DNA of 64,000 bases from Nitrospira sp. (GTDB lineage: Bacteria > Nitrospirota > Nitrospiria > Nitrospirales > Nitrospiraceae), in contig VGXF01000007.1 of NCBI GenBank assembly GCA_016873435.1, positions 1-64,000 of the forward strand, written 5' to 3'. Under the pieces are notes generated by a model. That model ran no database searches. It saw nothing but the letters and a program-made list of their open reading frames with translations, and was not told where the DNA came from. This document shows, piece after piece, positions 42,607 through 52,506 of this stretch (positions are counted from its first letter, which is position 1; every line of letters begins with the position of its first letter). The translations under genes were made by a program, and so were the position numbers.

Positions 42607-44775
42607 TTACACGCGCCAAACCGTCGCCTCGAAATCGGCGTCTGGCACGGTCAGCGGTACCGATTGCTGATGCGGGTAGCGCTCCACCTCGATGCCGTCT
42701 TGTAAGACGGCCACACTCAATTTGAAGGCCTGGCCCGACGAAAGGCGCAGGTCCTTGAACGCCACGGCCAGCTCCAGAATCGCGCGCAGGCAGATCGTGC
42801 CATAACAACCGACGTCGGTCCAGGCCTGCCCATTGGCTGCACTAGAGAGCGTGAAGGTGTCTGGCGCGGACGTACAGGGAAACGAGAGTTTGTACTGGCC
42901 CGAGTCAGAGACGACATGCAGTTCCACGGCGACTCGCGTGGCTGCATTGGCACAGGCGGCGCCAGGGTCCAGGCGCAGGAACAGCGCGTCCACACTGAAG
43001 CCGAACATAATGGTTGAGAAAAATTGTTGCGGCTTCCACATGGCGTCGAGTGGGGGCGCCGGATCGATCGTCCCCGCGCCGTGCCACTCGAAAAAGTCCG
43101 ACACACGGCCGTCCAGCGACGGGGTCAGCAGCGTGACTGGCAGTTGGAACGGACGAACCTCGTGGACGCCGATCAGCGGATCGTTGAGGAGCGTGGGCGC
43201 GGGCAGGCCGGCGCGCGTATAGACGTTGCGCAGGTGCATGCGGAAGAGGCGGTCAAACTCGGGCTTGTAGTCCGTGTCGAAATCGTCACCGTACCACCAG
43301 CACCAGTCGCTGCCTTCAGCCGCGTAGAGCTCCTCCCAAGCGCCGCGGGCCTGTTCCGGGGATAGCGCGCCGGAGACCTCCTCTAGGCGCGTGCGTGTGA
43401 GCTTCACCAAATCCCAGGCCCGGTTGTCCTCTGCGTGGCCGATCCAGACTTTGAAGTCTTGATTGATCCAGGAGCCGCTGTGGAGATGTTCGAGGCGTGT
43501 CCGGTGGGGATGCGCAGCAATCGCTTCGCTCATCGTAGCGGTGACTGGTGTCATGGTGTCGGCTGGTGAGGAGAGCGCGGCGTAGAGGCCGGAGAGAAAT
43601 TTCTCGCCGCCGTCGTGATAATGTTCCCAGGGATTTTCGCCGTCGAGAATGATGGGGATCAGCACCTGCTCCCCCGGCGCATGCACGACGATGTCGCGTA
43701 TGCGTCGGAGGACATCCTCTATCGCCGCCGCCGGGGCAAGTTTTGCGTACACGAACCCGAACGCGTCGGAAATCTCCCGGTCACGGAAGACGATCGTCGT
43801 TTCTGAACCCGGCTGTCCGGCATCGTAGGGCCGATAAAGCGAGGCCGTGCGGTCCCAGTGGCCGAGCGAGCGGGCCAGTACGCCCTCGTCGGTCGCGGCC
43901 CAGTGAATGCCGGCTTGATGCAGGAGCGGCAGCAGTTCGGGACTGACGGAACCTTCCGACGGCCAGAGGCCCTTTGGTGCAGCGCCGAACAGGTCTCGAT
44001 GTAATGCGACGGCCTTCCGGATCTGCGCCTCCGCATCGGCCGGCGCCTGAAACCGCGGTGGCAGGTGCGCCTCCGGGCGCGCGCGCCGCGCGATATCGGT
44101 ATCGATGAGCAGGGGCAGAATGGGATGGTAGAAGGGGCTCGTCGTGAGTTCGATGCGGCCGGCTTTTGCAAGATGGCGGTAAGAGGGAATAATGGATGAC
44201 ACGACCTCACGCTGGATCGCCAGCATTTCCTGCTTCTCGTCTTCCGTGAAGCCGCGGTCCTTCGCGCACAGTTCGCTCAGGCGGGGGTGATGTGCCGCCG
44301 CGCCAAAGCCGAACCAGGCTAGGTTGTGCCACATTTGCAGATCGAGTAGTTCCTGCGTCGAAAATTGTGCGGCCATCTGGTCGAGCGGCTGATGCCGCAC
44401 GTCCAATCCGCGTTTGACCAACAGTTCGTGGTAGCGGGGATACGGACGGACCATCGTGCTCCAGTTGGCAGAGAAAAAATGCCGGATGATGAAGGCGCGT
44501 TCAGCAGCCGTCAACTCGGCGGCCGTCTTGGCGGTATGCTCCAGAAACAGATCGCGAACGGATCCTGAGGACAGTTCCTGCAGCTGGATCAGCAGCGAGG
44601 GCGTGAAATTAAAAGTGGCCTTGATGGACGGGAACCGCTCTATCTGCCAGGCCATGTCGTAGTAGGCCTTGGTGGCGTGCAGCCGGACCCACGGCATGCT
44701 GGCAGTCCCACACACCGGATCGGTGTAATAGGGCTGGTGCATGTGCCACAGAAAACAAAGGTGCGCGGTTTTCAT
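42607..44775 (-). CDS. GH57 family alpha-glucan hydrolase/branching enzyme
   Basis: A protein of about 722 residues of glycoside hydrolase family 57. The N-terminal CFLWHMHQPYY opens the barrel; GLWPSEGSVSPELL carries the catalytic Glu nucleophile; HWAATDEGVLARSLG has the catalytic Asp. A DUF1957-like insert and a C-terminal beta domain follow. Family members act on alpha-1,4 glucans (amylase, amylopullulanase or branching enzyme). The ATG at 44775 is chosen; the 74 extra residues of the longer frame run antisense through the amgK promoter and start region. Confidence 0.88.
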   Translation of the reverse strand: MKTAHLCFLWHMHQPYYTDPVCGTASMPWVRLHATKAYYDMAWQIERFPSIKATFNFTPSLLIQLQELSSGSVRDLFLEHTAKTAAELTAAERAFIIRHFFSANWSTMVRPYPRYHELLVKRGLDVRHQPLDQMAAQFSTQELLDLQMWHNLAWFGFGAAAHHPRLSELCAKDRGFTEDEKQEMLAIQREVVSSIIPSYRHLAKAGRIELTTSPFYHPILPLLIDTDIARRARPEAHLPPRFQAPADAEAQIRKAVALHRDLFGAAPKGLWPSEGSVSPELLPLLHQAGIHWAATDEGVLARSLGHWDRTASLYRPYDAGQPGSETTIVFRDREISDAFGFVYAKLAPAAAIEDVLRRIRDIVVHAPGEQVLIPIILDGENPWEHYHDGGEKFLSGLYAALSSPADTMTPVTATMSEAIAAHPHRTRLEHLHSGSWINQDFKVWIGHAEDNRAWDLVKLTRTRLEEVSGALSPEQARGAWEELYAAEGSDWCWWYGDDFDTDYKPEFDRLFRMHLRNVYTRAGLPAPTLLNDPLIGVHEVRPFQLPVTLLTPSLDGRVSDFFEWHGAGTIDPAPPLDAMWKPQQFFSTIMFGFSVDALFLRLDPGAACANAATRVAVELHVVSDSGQYKLSFPCTSAPDTFTLSSAANGQAWTDVGCYGTICLRAILELAVAFKDLRLSSGQAFKLSVAVLQDGIEVERYPHQQSVPLTVPDADFEATVWRV

Positions 44776-44869
44776 GGCATCCCCGTCAATCTGACGCAAG
44801 TATTGCACAGGGTTTTCAGGCGTGCAACTTGGCGCCCTGTCAGGCATCAACGCGCGCTTCGGCAACGCC

Positions 44870-44898
44870 GTGACAAGGTGGATAGCCCTGCGTATAAT
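44870..44898 (+). promoter_or_regulatory. Promoter immediately before amgK
   Basis: GTGACA (44870-44875), exactly 17 nt, then TATAAT (44893-44898). The start codon at 44908 follows only 9 bases later, so transcription would begin at or within a few bases of the ATG. Confidence 0.7.
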
Positions 44899-44907
44899 GC
44901 GCCCGCG

Positions 44908-46002
44908 ATGGCGACCCTCGATCCCGCTCAACCCAAAATAGCGCTCGCTCCGCCCGATCGTGCGCGCGTGGCTCGCACGGTCGAAACCCACCTGCACGTT
45001 CGCGCGGCGCTGATCGATCTAGTGGCACTCCCGGGCGATGCCTCCAACCGTTGCTACTTCCGTCTGATGCTATCTGGAAATCGTTCAGTCATTTTGATGC
45101 AACTGGCTGAGCCGGAGACCTTCAAACAGTCGGAGGAGGCGGTCAGCGGGGCTGTCGCCGTCACGGAGCTGCCTTTTCTGAATGTGCACCGCCGTCTGGT
45201 GAAGGCCGGGGTGACGGTGCCCACGCTCCATTATTATGACCAGGAGGCGGGCCTGCTTTATCTGGAGGATTTCGGCGACGCGCTGCTGGTGCAGGCCTGC
45301 GACGAGGGGCGGAGCGCGGACACGGCGCGGTACTACCGCCGCGCGATCGACATGCTCGTGCGGATCCATTCAAAAGCCACATCGCCGGCTGATGATCAGT
45401 GCATCGCTTTCCATCGTGCGTTCGATGTGCCGTTGCTCATGTGGGAGTTCGACCATTTTCTCGAGTACGGCGTGGGGGCGCGTCATGGCAAGCCCATGTG
45501 CGCGGATGACTTCCAGCCGGTCCGGGATGTGTTTCAACAGATTGCCGAATTGATCGCTGGCCAGCCTCGTCTGTTTACTCATCGTGATTATCATTCCCGA
45601 AACTTGATCGTGGAGGGGGACCGTCTGGGCGTCATTGATTTTCAGGATGCACTGATGGGGCCGGCGGCCTACGATCTAGCTTCGCTCCTGCGCGACGCGT
45701 ACATCGTGCTGGAGGAATCGCTCGTGGATGCATTGATCGCGGCCTATCTGGACGGGATGGCGAAGGCGGGCATGGATCTGGGGGACCGGATGGCCTTCCG
45801 GCGGGTGTTCGATCTCACCAGCTTGCAGCGCAACCTCAAGGCTGCGGGCCGGTTTGTTTACATCGATCGCGTGAAGAAGAATTCTAAATTCCTGGCCGAC
45901 ATTCCGCGCGTGCTCGGCTATGTGCGCCGCAATCTGGCAAAGTATCCGGAATTATTCCCGCTGCGAAAACATCTGGCGCCGTATGTACTCGAACTTCGAT
46001 AG
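44908..46002 (+). CDS. amgK: AmgK-like N-acetylmuramate/glucosamine anomeric kinase
   Basis: A 364-residue kinase of the aminoglycoside phosphotransferase fold. Catalytic loop FTHRDYHSRNLIV (HxD...N) and metal-binding VIDFQDALMGPAAYDLASLL match AmgK, which phosphorylates MurNAc/GlcNAc at C1 for recycling. It is followed by the murU nucleotidyltransferase, and the pair is the known bypass around de novo UDP-MurNAc synthesis. The start may be leaderless (see promoter); GTG at 44968 is an alternative. In some bacteria this bypass lowers fosfomycin susceptibility. Confidence 0.88.
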   Translation: MATLDPAQPKIALAPPDRARVARTVETHLHVRAALIDLVALPGDASNRCYFRLMLSGNRSVILMQLAEPETFKQSEEAVSGAVAVTELPFLNVHRRLVKAGVTVPTLHYYDQEAGLLYLEDFGDALLVQACDEGRSADTARYYRRAIDMLVRIHSKATSPADDQCIAFHRAFDVPLLMWEFDHFLEYGVGARHGKPMCADDFQPVRDVFQQIAELIAGQPRLFTHRDYHSRNLIVEGDRLGVIDFQDALMGPAAYDLASLLRDAYIVLEESLVDALIAAYLDGMAKAGMDLGDRMAFRRVFDLTSLQRNLKAAGRFVYIDRVKKNSKFLADIPRVLGYVRRNLAKYPELFPLRKHLAPYVLELR

Positions 46003-46004
46003 GG

Positions 46005-46077
46005 GCCGGAGGCTGGAGGCTAGGGGTAAAAAGGGATGCCCTCTCGCCACTTGTCGCTCGTCTCTTGCCTGCATGAG
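46005..46077. repeat. Composite heptad repeat between amgK and murU
   Basis: GCCGGAG-GCTGGAG-GCTAGGG (46005-46025) and, after 17 bases, CTCGCCA-CTTGTCG-CTCGTCT-CTTGCCT (46043-46070) then GCATGAG. The right part closely matches one in the CopA linker (49233-49260). The two halves are purine- and pyrimidine-rich, so they are roughly complementary. Confidence 0.7.
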
Positions 46078-46083
46078 CATGCC

Positions 46084-46812
46084 GTGCGAGCGATGATCCT
46101 CGCGGCGGGTCTTGGTGTCCGTCTCCGGCCGCTGACGGAGACCTTGCCCAAACCGTTGTTGCCAGTCGCGGGCCGGCCGCTGATCGTCTGGAATCTTCTG
46201 CTGCTTCGGCGTTACGGTCTCACCGAGGCGATCATCAATCTCCATCATCTGGGGCATCTGATCGAGCAGGAGCTGGGAAACGGATCGTCGCTCGGTATGC
46301 GGCTGACCTATTCACGCGAGCCGGTGCTGTTGGGCACAGGCGGCGGACTGAAGCAGGCCGAGCCGTTCTTGGGCGGGGAGCCGTTTCTGGTTCTCAACAG
46401 CGACACGCTGCTGGAGATCGATCTCAGCGCCATGATGGCCGCGCATCGCGCCGGCCACGCGTTGGCCACGATGGCGCTGCGGGCGGATGCCGACGCCGAC
46501 CGTTGGGGCGTGCTGGAGGTGGATGGTTCGAATCGCATCGTCCGCATCAACGGACGGGGTCGGCAGCCGGAGGGGGCAGTTCGCAAGCGGATGTTTGCGG
46601 GTGTGCACATCGTGCATCCGCGGCTGCTCGCGGCCGTGCCTGCGGGCCGCCAGTCGTCGATCATCGAGGCTTATGTCGGTGCGATTCAGGGCGGAGAGAC
46701 AATTCAGGCATATGAATTTTCCGGCTACTGGTCTGACATCGGCACGCCGGAACGCTACGCGCAGGCGCAGCGGGATGCTGAGAATGGCGCGATCGATCTG
46801 ACGACGAGGTGA
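46084..46812 (+). CDS. murU: MurNAc-1-phosphate uridylyltransferase MurU-like
   Basis: A nucleotidyltransferase of about 242 residues of the sugar-phosphate nucleotidyltransferase family. MILAAGLGVRLRPLT has the GxGxRxxPxT loop, followed by LPKPLLPVAGRPL; FLVLNSDTLLEIDL has the catalytic Asp. It converts MurNAc-1-P to UDP-MurNAc after AmgK. The exact start is uncertain: GTG 46084 gives MRAMILAAG, the usual family start, and ATG 46093 is also possible. The longer upstream frame is repeat-derived and rejected. Confidence 0.9.
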   Translation: MRAMILAAGLGVRLRPLTETLPKPLLPVAGRPLIVWNLLLLRRYGLTEAIINLHHLGHLIEQELGNGSSLGMRLTYSREPVLLGTGGGLKQAEPFLGGEPFLVLNSDTLLEIDLSAMMAAHRAGHALATMALRADADADRWGVLEVDGSNRIVRINGRGRQPEGAVRKRMFAGVHIVHPRLLAAVPAGRQSSIIEAYVGAIQGGETIQAYEFSGYWSDIGTPERYAQAQRDAENGAIDLTTR

Positions 46813-46844
46813 ACGCAAAACCGGAAAGGATGGCAACGAATCTG

Positions 46845-46876
46845 CGGAAAGGCATCGGGCCAGCTGGCCTTTTCCG
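46845..46876. terminator. Imperfect hairpin between murU and copA
   Basis: CGGAAAGGC (46845-46853) pairs with GCCTTTTCCG (46867-46876) with one bulged T. It lies in the convergent gap and could end transcripts from both sides. Confidence 0.5.
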
Positions 46877-46913
46877 GAAGCGGGCTAAATTGTTGGCTCT
46901 GTGCGTCGAACAC

Positions 46914-49457
46914 TTAGGCGGAAAAACGGCGCAGGCGAAGGGCGTTTCCCACCACGCTGACCGAGGAGAGGGCCATGGCTCCGGCCGCCCACATAGGGCT
47001 GAGCAGGCCCAGGGCAGCCGCCGGGATCAGCACCACATTGTAGACGAAGGCGGCGGCCAGGTTCTGTTTGATGTTGCGCGTAGTCGCCCGCGAGAGGGCG
47101 ATGGCGGTCACGATGCCGCGCGGATCACCCGTAATAAGCGTCAGATCCGCAGCTTCCATGGCAACGTCGGTGCCAGTGCCAATGGCGATGCCGATATCCG
47201 CCTGGGCTAGGGCCGGCGCATCGTTGATGCCGTCACCGACCATTGCCACAACATGTCCCTCTGATTGCAGTTGCTGAATCGTCCTGGCCTTCTGGTCCGG
47301 CAACACCTCCGCCAGCACGCGCGTGATGCCTAACTGCCCGGCGATGGCCTGGGCGGTGAGCTTGTGGTCGCCGGTCAGCAGTATGGTCTCCAATCCCATC
47401 GCGCGCAAGGCTCCCACCGTCTCGCGGGCGTGGTCTTTCAACGTGTCGGCCACCTCGATGAGACCGATGATGCGGGTGGCGGTTGCCGGATCTGACACCT
47501 TCCGGACCGCGACGTACATCGGCGTCACACCGGTAGCCGCCAGATGCTGCGCCGCCTGCCGGGCTTGATCGGGCACCGGCACCTGCTCGTGTTCCATCAG
47601 GCGGAGATTGCCGAGCAACACGGCCTGCGATTCCGTCGTGTTGCCCACCGTCGCGCGGATGCCGTGGCCTGGAATAGCCGCGAAGCCGCGTACTGGCTGC
47701 AGCGGCAGGCCCTGCGCCTGCGCGTGGCGGACGATGGCGGCGCCCACCGGGTGTTCGGACTGTTGCTCGGCCGAAGCTGCGAGCGCCACAATCTGCTCGG
47801 CGGTCCATTTGTCGGCACAGGGCAGAATGGCGCCCACAGACGGTTCACCCCGCGTCAGGGTGCCAGTTTTGTCGAGCACGACGGCCGTGAGGGCCTGTGC
47901 CCGCTCCAACGCGTCGCCGCCTCGAATGAGAATCCCGTGCTCGGCTCCCCGGCCGATGCCGACCATGACGGAGGTGGGTGTTGCCAATCCGAGCGCGCAG
48001 GGGCAGGCGATGATGAGGACGGCCACGGCATTGAGCAGCGCGTGTGTGACGGCCGGCGTGGGGCCGAGCAGGAGCCAGAGGATAAAAGTAAGCGCTGCAA
48101 TTCCCAACACCGCCGGCACGAAGACGGCGGCGATGCGATCGGCCAGTTTCGCCAGCGGCGGTTTGGCAGCCTGGGCCTGGTCCACGATCCGGATGATCTG
48201 CGCCAGCATCGTGTCGCGGCCCACCTGCCTGGCCTCGATGCGGAGACCGCCTTCGCGGTTGAGCGTCGCGCCGATAACGCGGTCGCCCGGCTGCTTGTCC
48301 ACCGGCAGGCTTTCGCCCGTAACCATCGATTCGTCCACAGCGGAGGCGCCCTCGCGGACGATGCCGTCCACGGGAATTTTTTCGCCCGGCCGGACGAGGA
48401 GGAGATCGCCGACCCGTAGCTCTTCCACCAGGAGATTCTGCTCATGTCCGTTTCGGACCACGCGCGCGTGTTTCGGTTGCAGGCTAGCCAATGTGCGGAT
48501 GGCTTCCGATGCCCGGCCCTTCGCTCGCGCCTCTAGCAGGCGGCCAAATAGAATGAGCGTCACAATGGTGGCCGAGGTGTCGAAGTAGACTGCTGGCTCT
48601 CTTCCGGTCGCCGCGAAGAACGACGGAGCCAGCACCGCGCCCACGCTGTATAGATAGGCGGCCGAGGTGCCGAAGGCGATCAGCGTGTTCATGTCTGTTG
48701 CGCCGTGCCGGGCGACGACGAGCGCACCGCGATAAAACCGCCAGCCGACCCAGAATTGCACGGGCGTCGCGAGCGCCAGTTGAATCCAGCCGCGTGTGGC
48801 CGCGGACACCGGAATGATCAGATGCTCGGCCATCCCCAGTATCATGATAGGCACGGTGAGTGCAGCGGCGATCAGACACTCGAGAACAAGTCGTCCCGAG
48901 GTGTCGTCTTTTTTGATGGCTGGTGCCGCGGCGCCGGCTGTGGGGGGGGCCGGCAGGTGCGGCGTATAGCCCAGTGCGCGAATGGCATCGGCAATGGCGT
49001 CGGGTGTGACCGTGCTGGGCTGATAGTCCACCACCGCCTGCTCGGTCGCCAGATTGACGGAGGCTTGCGTGACCCCGTGAAGTGATTGCAAACCCTGCTC
49101 GATCCGGGCGACACAGGACGCGCAGGACATACCGTCGATGAGAATGGTCAGCGTTTGGTCAGGCGAGGGGCGAGAGACGAGGGGCAAGGGAGCATCTAAA
49201 GGCAGCGGGTTCGGACGAAATGCCTCGAGTCCCTTGCCGCTGTCCTCTCGCCTGCATGTCAGGCCCAACGTCACCATCTGAACGGCGGGAGGGGCGGGCA
49301 TGCCCTGCGGCCCGGCCTTCAGAATTGTTTCCGGTTCAGCCTCGAAGCGCCGTTTGCAGCCGGGCGCACAGAAATAATAGGTCGTGCCTTTATGAACCGC
49401 TGTTGCGACAGCCGTCGTTTCATCCACAAACATTCCGCAAACAGGGTCAATGGCCAT
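46914..49457 (-). CDS. copA: Cu+-exporting P1B ATPase with N-terminal YHS domain
   Basis: An 847-residue heavy-metal pump. A YHS domain ([11 protein letters not shown]) begins the protein; a linker (about 65-100) follows; then an HMA metal-binding domain with MSCASCV. The membrane core has the CPC motif ([12 protein letters not shown]), phosphorylation DKTGTLT, SEHPVG and [19 protein letters not shown] and HP place it in the Cu+ class. Start at ATG 49457 (MAIDPVCG); the longer frame begins in an unrelated hexamer repeat. The linker contains a heptad repeat (see the next entry). Confidence 0.95.
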   Translation of the reverse strand: MAIDPVCGMFVDETTAVATAVHKGTTYYFCAPGCKRRFEAEPETILKAGPQGMPAPPAVQMVTLGLTCRREDSGKGLEAFRPNPLPLDAPLPLVSRPSPDQTLTILIDGMSCASCVARIEQGLQSLHGVTQASVNLATEQAVVDYQPSTVTPDAIADAIRALGYTPHLPAPPTAGAAAPAIKKDDTSGRLVLECLIAAALTVPIMILGMAEHLIIPVSAATRGWIQLALATPVQFWVGWRFYRGALVVARHGATDMNTLIAFGTSAAYLYSVGAVLAPSFFAATGREPAVYFDTSATIVTLILFGRLLEARAKGRASEAIRTLASLQPKHARVVRNGHEQNLLVEELRVGDLLLVRPGEKIPVDGIVREGASAVDESMVTGESLPVDKQPGDRVIGATLNREGGLRIEARQVGRDTMLAQIIRIVDQAQAAKPPLAKLADRIAAVFVPAVLGIAALTFILWLLLGPTPAVTHALLNAVAVLIIACPCALGLATPTSVMVGIGRGAEHGILIRGGDALERAQALTAVVLDKTGTLTRGEPSVGAILPCADKWTAEQIVALAASAEQQSEHPVGAAIVRHAQAQGLPLQPVRGFAAIPGHGIRATVGNTTESQAVLLGNLRLMEHEQVPVPDQARQAAQHLAATGVTPMYVAVRKVSDPATATRIIGLIEVADTLKDHARETVGALRAMGLETILLTGDHKLTAQAIAGQLGITRVLAEVLPDQKARTIQQLQSEGHVVAMVGDGINDAPALAQADIGIAIGTGTDVAMEAADLTLITGDPRGIVTAIALSRATTRNIKQNLAAAFVYNVVLIPAAALGLLSPMWAAGAMALSSVSVVGNALRLRRFSA
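49161..49260. repeat. Heptad repeat inside the CopA linker
   Basis: On the plus strand AGGCGAG-GGGCGAG-AGACGAG-GGGCAAG (49161-49188) and CTTGCCG-CTGTCCT-CTCGCCT-GCATGTC (49233-49260). The two halves form a rough inverted repeat. It encodes the joint between the YHS and HMA domains without breaking the frame. Confidence 0.7.
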
Positions 49458-49756
49458 ATCGTATTCTACAACAAGAGGTACGAGCACGAGCACGAGGGCA
49501 GAGGAAGAGAGCGCCGTTCCTTGCCGCGGACCTACGCGACGCTATGGTAGCAGATAACCCGAGTGGCGTGGAAAACAACTTCGATGGGAATTGGTGACGC
49601 AGAGGCCCTGTTGTTTGATAAGCCGGGCGAGGTAAGTTCGCTGAAGCCCCAGTCGCTCGCCGCCTGCATCAGGTGGCCGACGGATTAGGCTGGGGAGGGG
49701 TGTTGGGTAAAGTAGATTAGAGTTGTGGGGCAGCCCTGCTCCACGGGCTCAGCGAC

Positions 49757-51046
49757 TCACTCCATTACGTTCATCACGAGGCCGGTGAGGGGCTTGGGAA
49801 AGAAGTACGTGGATTTGTGCGGCATGCGTTCGCCAGCTGCGGCCACGGCGCGGACTTCGGTCACTTTGGTCGGATTTAGCAGCAACGACGCGGTTGCTCG
49901 GCCCTGGACGGAAAGATCGATCGCTTCGCGGTCGTCTTTCGTATAGATCAGCGCGTGCTGCTCCTTTTCGCTCGGGCAGAGCTTGTTGATCACAAGCGTT
50001 TGGAGAAGCGACACGTCGAGTTTGTCGCGCTCTGAGGAACCTGTCGGTCTGTAAGCGGGCGTCACCGTCAATAACAGCGGGGAGGCTGTGCCCTTGAGCA
50101 CCAGACCGAAGACGGGTGCGTTCAGCCCGCGCTGCCGCAACGTCTTGAGAAAATCTTTTGAAGAGACTTCTTCGATGGCGCACGTGTCGCCAAGCAGCCG
50201 CATGATCTCAGGGAGCGCCGGCACTGGCGTCGTGAGCACGCGGTGTGTCGGCAGGACGGTCAGGCCCGGATCCTCGAGGCTGGCAAAGAGCATCAGCACG
50301 CTGTCGTAGGGCTTCGGGCCCTTCGCGGAGCCGGCGCGCCCGCGCTGGCTATTGCGGTAATTAAGCGCGGTTTCATAGCGGTGATGGCCGTCGGCGATGA
50401 AGAGCGGCGTAGCCTTCACAAAGGCGACGATCTCGTTCAGCACGGCCTTGTCCGTGATGGCCCAGAGCCGCTGGCGGAAGCCCTCGTCGTCCGTGAAGTT
50501 GACGCGCGGCTTGTCCGCATTGACGGATTTGTCGATGAGTGAGACAACCGCTCCGTTCGGGTCTGAGAACAATGAGAAAATCGCGCTGAAATTGGCACTG
50601 CAGGCTTCGATCAAATGCAATCGGTCCGTCTTAGCGGCGGCGCGCGTGTTTTCGTGCGGATAGATTTTCCCGGTGCCGAATTCCTCTAATTCGACAGTCG
50701 AGAAAAATCCCTTCAGGATCTTCGTCGAAGAGCCGGGCTCATCGAACGGCGAGCGGTAGTCGATCATGTAGGGATAGATGGCCGGTTCACGGTCGCGTTG
50801 GAGCACGTCGTGCGCCATCCACTCTTTCAGCGCTGCGGCCGCACGGGTGTAGCGGTTGTTTGCGGGGCTATCACCGGCATGATCCTGCCCCAGCTCGAGC
50901 CGGATGACGTTGTTCGCGTGACGGTCGTGCAGCGCCTGCTGGAAGACGGCGTCGATGATGTCGTAGGGAGGCGCGACCACCCGGCTGATGTCCGGCACCT
51001 TCGCCGGATTGTAGAGGACACCGCGGAATGGAATCAGGTTGGCCAT
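49757..51046 (-). CDS. DUF1015 family protein
   Basis: A 429-residue conserved protein of the DUF1015 family (begins IPFRGVLYNPAKVPDISRVVAPPYDII; later FIADGHHRYETALNYR). The family is widespread, often near serine or cofactor genes, with no established activity. It has no signal peptide or membrane helix. GAAGGAGC lies before its ATG. A weak GAGCCC/GGGCT hairpin lies just past its stop. Function unknown. Confidence 0.9.
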   Translation of the reverse strand: MANLIPFRGVLYNPAKVPDISRVVAPPYDIIDAVFQQALHDRHANNVIRLELGQDHAGDSPANNRYTRAAAALKEWMAHDVLQRDREPAIYPYMIDYRSPFDEPGSSTKILKGFFSTVELEEFGTGKIYPHENTRAAAKTDRLHLIEACSANFSAIFSLFSDPNGAVVSLIDKSVNADKPRVNFTDDEGFRQRLWAITDKAVLNEIVAFVKATPLFIADGHHRYETALNYRNSQRGRAGSAKGPKPYDSVLMLFASLEDPGLTVLPTHRVLTTPVPALPEIMRLLGDTCAIEEVSSKDFLKTLRQRGLNAPVFGLVLKGTASPLLLTVTPAYRPTGSSERDKLDVSLLQTLVINKLCPSEKEQHALIYTKDDREAIDLSVQGRATASLLLNPTKVTEVRAVAAAGERMPHKSTYFFPKPLTGLVMNVME

Positions 51047-51243
51047 GCGCGCTCCTTCTTAATGATGGCGTGTGACAGTGAAACGAAAAACCTCGATCGA
51101 CTCGTGCGAGCCGATGCCGGCCTTCACCCAGACGGCCGCGAGTTGCTGTGCGCTGGAGTCCGCGTGCGTACGGTTCAGTAGCAGCGCCCCCCGGCGGTGG
51201 TGATCACGTCGCCAACCCGCGCCACGAGGGGAGGGAAAGAGTG

Positions 51244-51285
51244 GTGAGTGACGAGTGAGGTGCGATGAGTGATGCGTGAGAGGTG
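51244..51285. repeat. Six tandem heptamers in the DUF1015-ispB gap
   Basis: GTGAGTG, ACGAGTG, AGGTGCG, ATGAGTG, ATGCGTG and AGAGGTG follow without gaps. They lie in the 299-base gap between the DUF1015 gene and the polyprenyl synthase gene, which shows no gene of its own. Confidence 0.65.
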
Positions 51286-51345
51286 CAGCAGTCATAAAGC
51301 AGACTCGTACGCGGACGTTACTTGTAACGCATCACTGCCTAAGAG

Positions 51346-52350
51346 CTATCGGTCGCGGTGGACCATGTAATCGGCCACGATCACCAGCGCGCGTCTGGCC
51401 GGCGACTCTTCGAACAGGTCCAGGCTCCGTGTGGCCGCGGCAACATAGGCCCGCGCCCGGTCCATCGCGTAGGCGATGGAGCCGTAGTCCTGCATCAGCG
51501 CGATGATCTGTTTCAGGTCGGTGTCGGATAGCGTCCGGGTTTCCAGCCGATCTTTGATCATCTTCCGGTCGGGCTCGGCGCAGTGCTGCAGCAGATGAAG
51601 CAGCGGGAGCGTGATCTTGCCCTCGAACAGGTCTTTTCCGAGCGTTTTGCCGAGCGAGGCGCCGTCGGCCATGTAGTCGAGCGTGTCGTCCGCCATTTGA
51701 AACGCGATCCCGATGTATTCGCCGAACCGGAACAGCGCGGTGCGCTGTTCCTCAGAGGCCCGACCAGAGATTGCGCCGATACGGCAAGCGGCGGCGATCA
51801 GGCTCGCAGTCTTGTGCTCGACGATCCGGATATAGTGCTCCTCGGTCATGGCGATGCTGCGATGATGGTAGAGCTGCAGCACCTCGCCCTCCGCCATGCT
51901 GCGGCAAGCCTCTGCCAGCGTCTCGTTGATTGCCTGGTTCTTGAACGTGACGATCTGACGCATCGCGTGCGAGTACAGATAATCACCCACAAGGATGCTG
52001 ATCTGGTTGCCCCACACCTTCCGGGCGGTCTGCCGGCCGCGGCGCAGGTCGGCGTCGTCCACGACGTCGTCGTGCAGCAGTGTGGCGGTGTGAATGAACT
52101 CGACGAGGCTGCCGAGGCGGTGCGGATCGGAGGATGTATCGCCGCACAGCCGGGCTGAGAGTAACAGGAGAAGCGGCCGGATGCGCTTGCCGCCGCTGCT
52201 CAAAATGTGTGCGGCGACAGTGTTGACGAGTGTGACAGAGGAATCGAGGTTCAGGCGGATGTGATCATCGACGCTGTGGAGCTCCGTGCGGTATGTCGCC
52301 CACACGTCGGTCATCGTGCGCAGCGTCGAAGTCGTGGGACCCTGTGACAT
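51346..52350 (-). CDS. Long-chain polyprenyl diphosphate synthase (IspB/octaprenyl-type)
   Basis: A 334-residue trans-prenyltransferase that elongates isoprenoids for the quinone side chain. FARM motif: LLHDDVVDDADLRRG. SARM motif: QMADDTLDY. It also has SSGGKRIRPLLLLLSARL. Small residues before the first DDxxD suggest a long product chain, but the length cannot be read from sequence. It is cytoplasmic, with no signal peptide, and the start is the first ATG. It may make the tail of the quinone used in respiration. Confidence 0.93.
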   Translation of the reverse strand: MSQGPTTSTLRTMTDVWATYRTELHSVDDHIRLNLDSSVTLVNTVAAHILSSGGKRIRPLLLLLSARLCGDTSSDPHRLGSLVEFIHTATLLHDDVVDDADLRRGRQTARKVWGNQISILVGDYLYSHAMRQIVTFKNQAINETLAEACRSMAEGEVLQLYHHRSIAMTEEHYIRIVEHKTASLIAAACRIGAISGRASEEQRTALFRFGEYIGIAFQMADDTLDYMADGASLGKTLGKDLFEGKITLPLLHLLQHCAEPDRKMIKDRLETRTLSDTDLKQIIALMQDYGSIAYAMDRARAYVAAATRSLDLFEESPARRALVIVADYMVHRDR

Positions 52351-52443
52351 GGGGGCGAGTCTGAGGGAGCGGCGCGGGTGTTGTCAAGCACCGAAACGGC
52401 GAATTTCACGTTCGGAATTGCGGAGTTGAGCGCGATTCATGGC

Positions 52444-52473
52444 TTGACAGATTTGAAGGGCGTCCGGTAAGTT
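52444..52473 (+). promoter_or_regulatory. Promoter for gltBD
   Basis: TTGACA (52444-52449), 18 nt, TAAGTT (52468-52473). Transcription would begin near 52480, leaving a leader of about 27 nt. No Shine-Dalgarno is evident before the ATG at 52507. Confidence 0.6.
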
Positions 52474-52506
52474 TGGGAAACAATACACGGACGTTTCACG
52501 CTAAAA

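Noticed and set aside
44776-44997. Extended N-terminus of the GH57 protein
   Set aside because: The extra residues are antisense to the amgK promoter and start; GH57 proteins begin at the HMHQPYY-containing segment.
49458-49493. N-terminal extension of CopA
   Set aside because: It is encoded by a CTCGTG-type hexamer repeat and precedes the normal MAIDPVCGM start of YHS-domain pumps.
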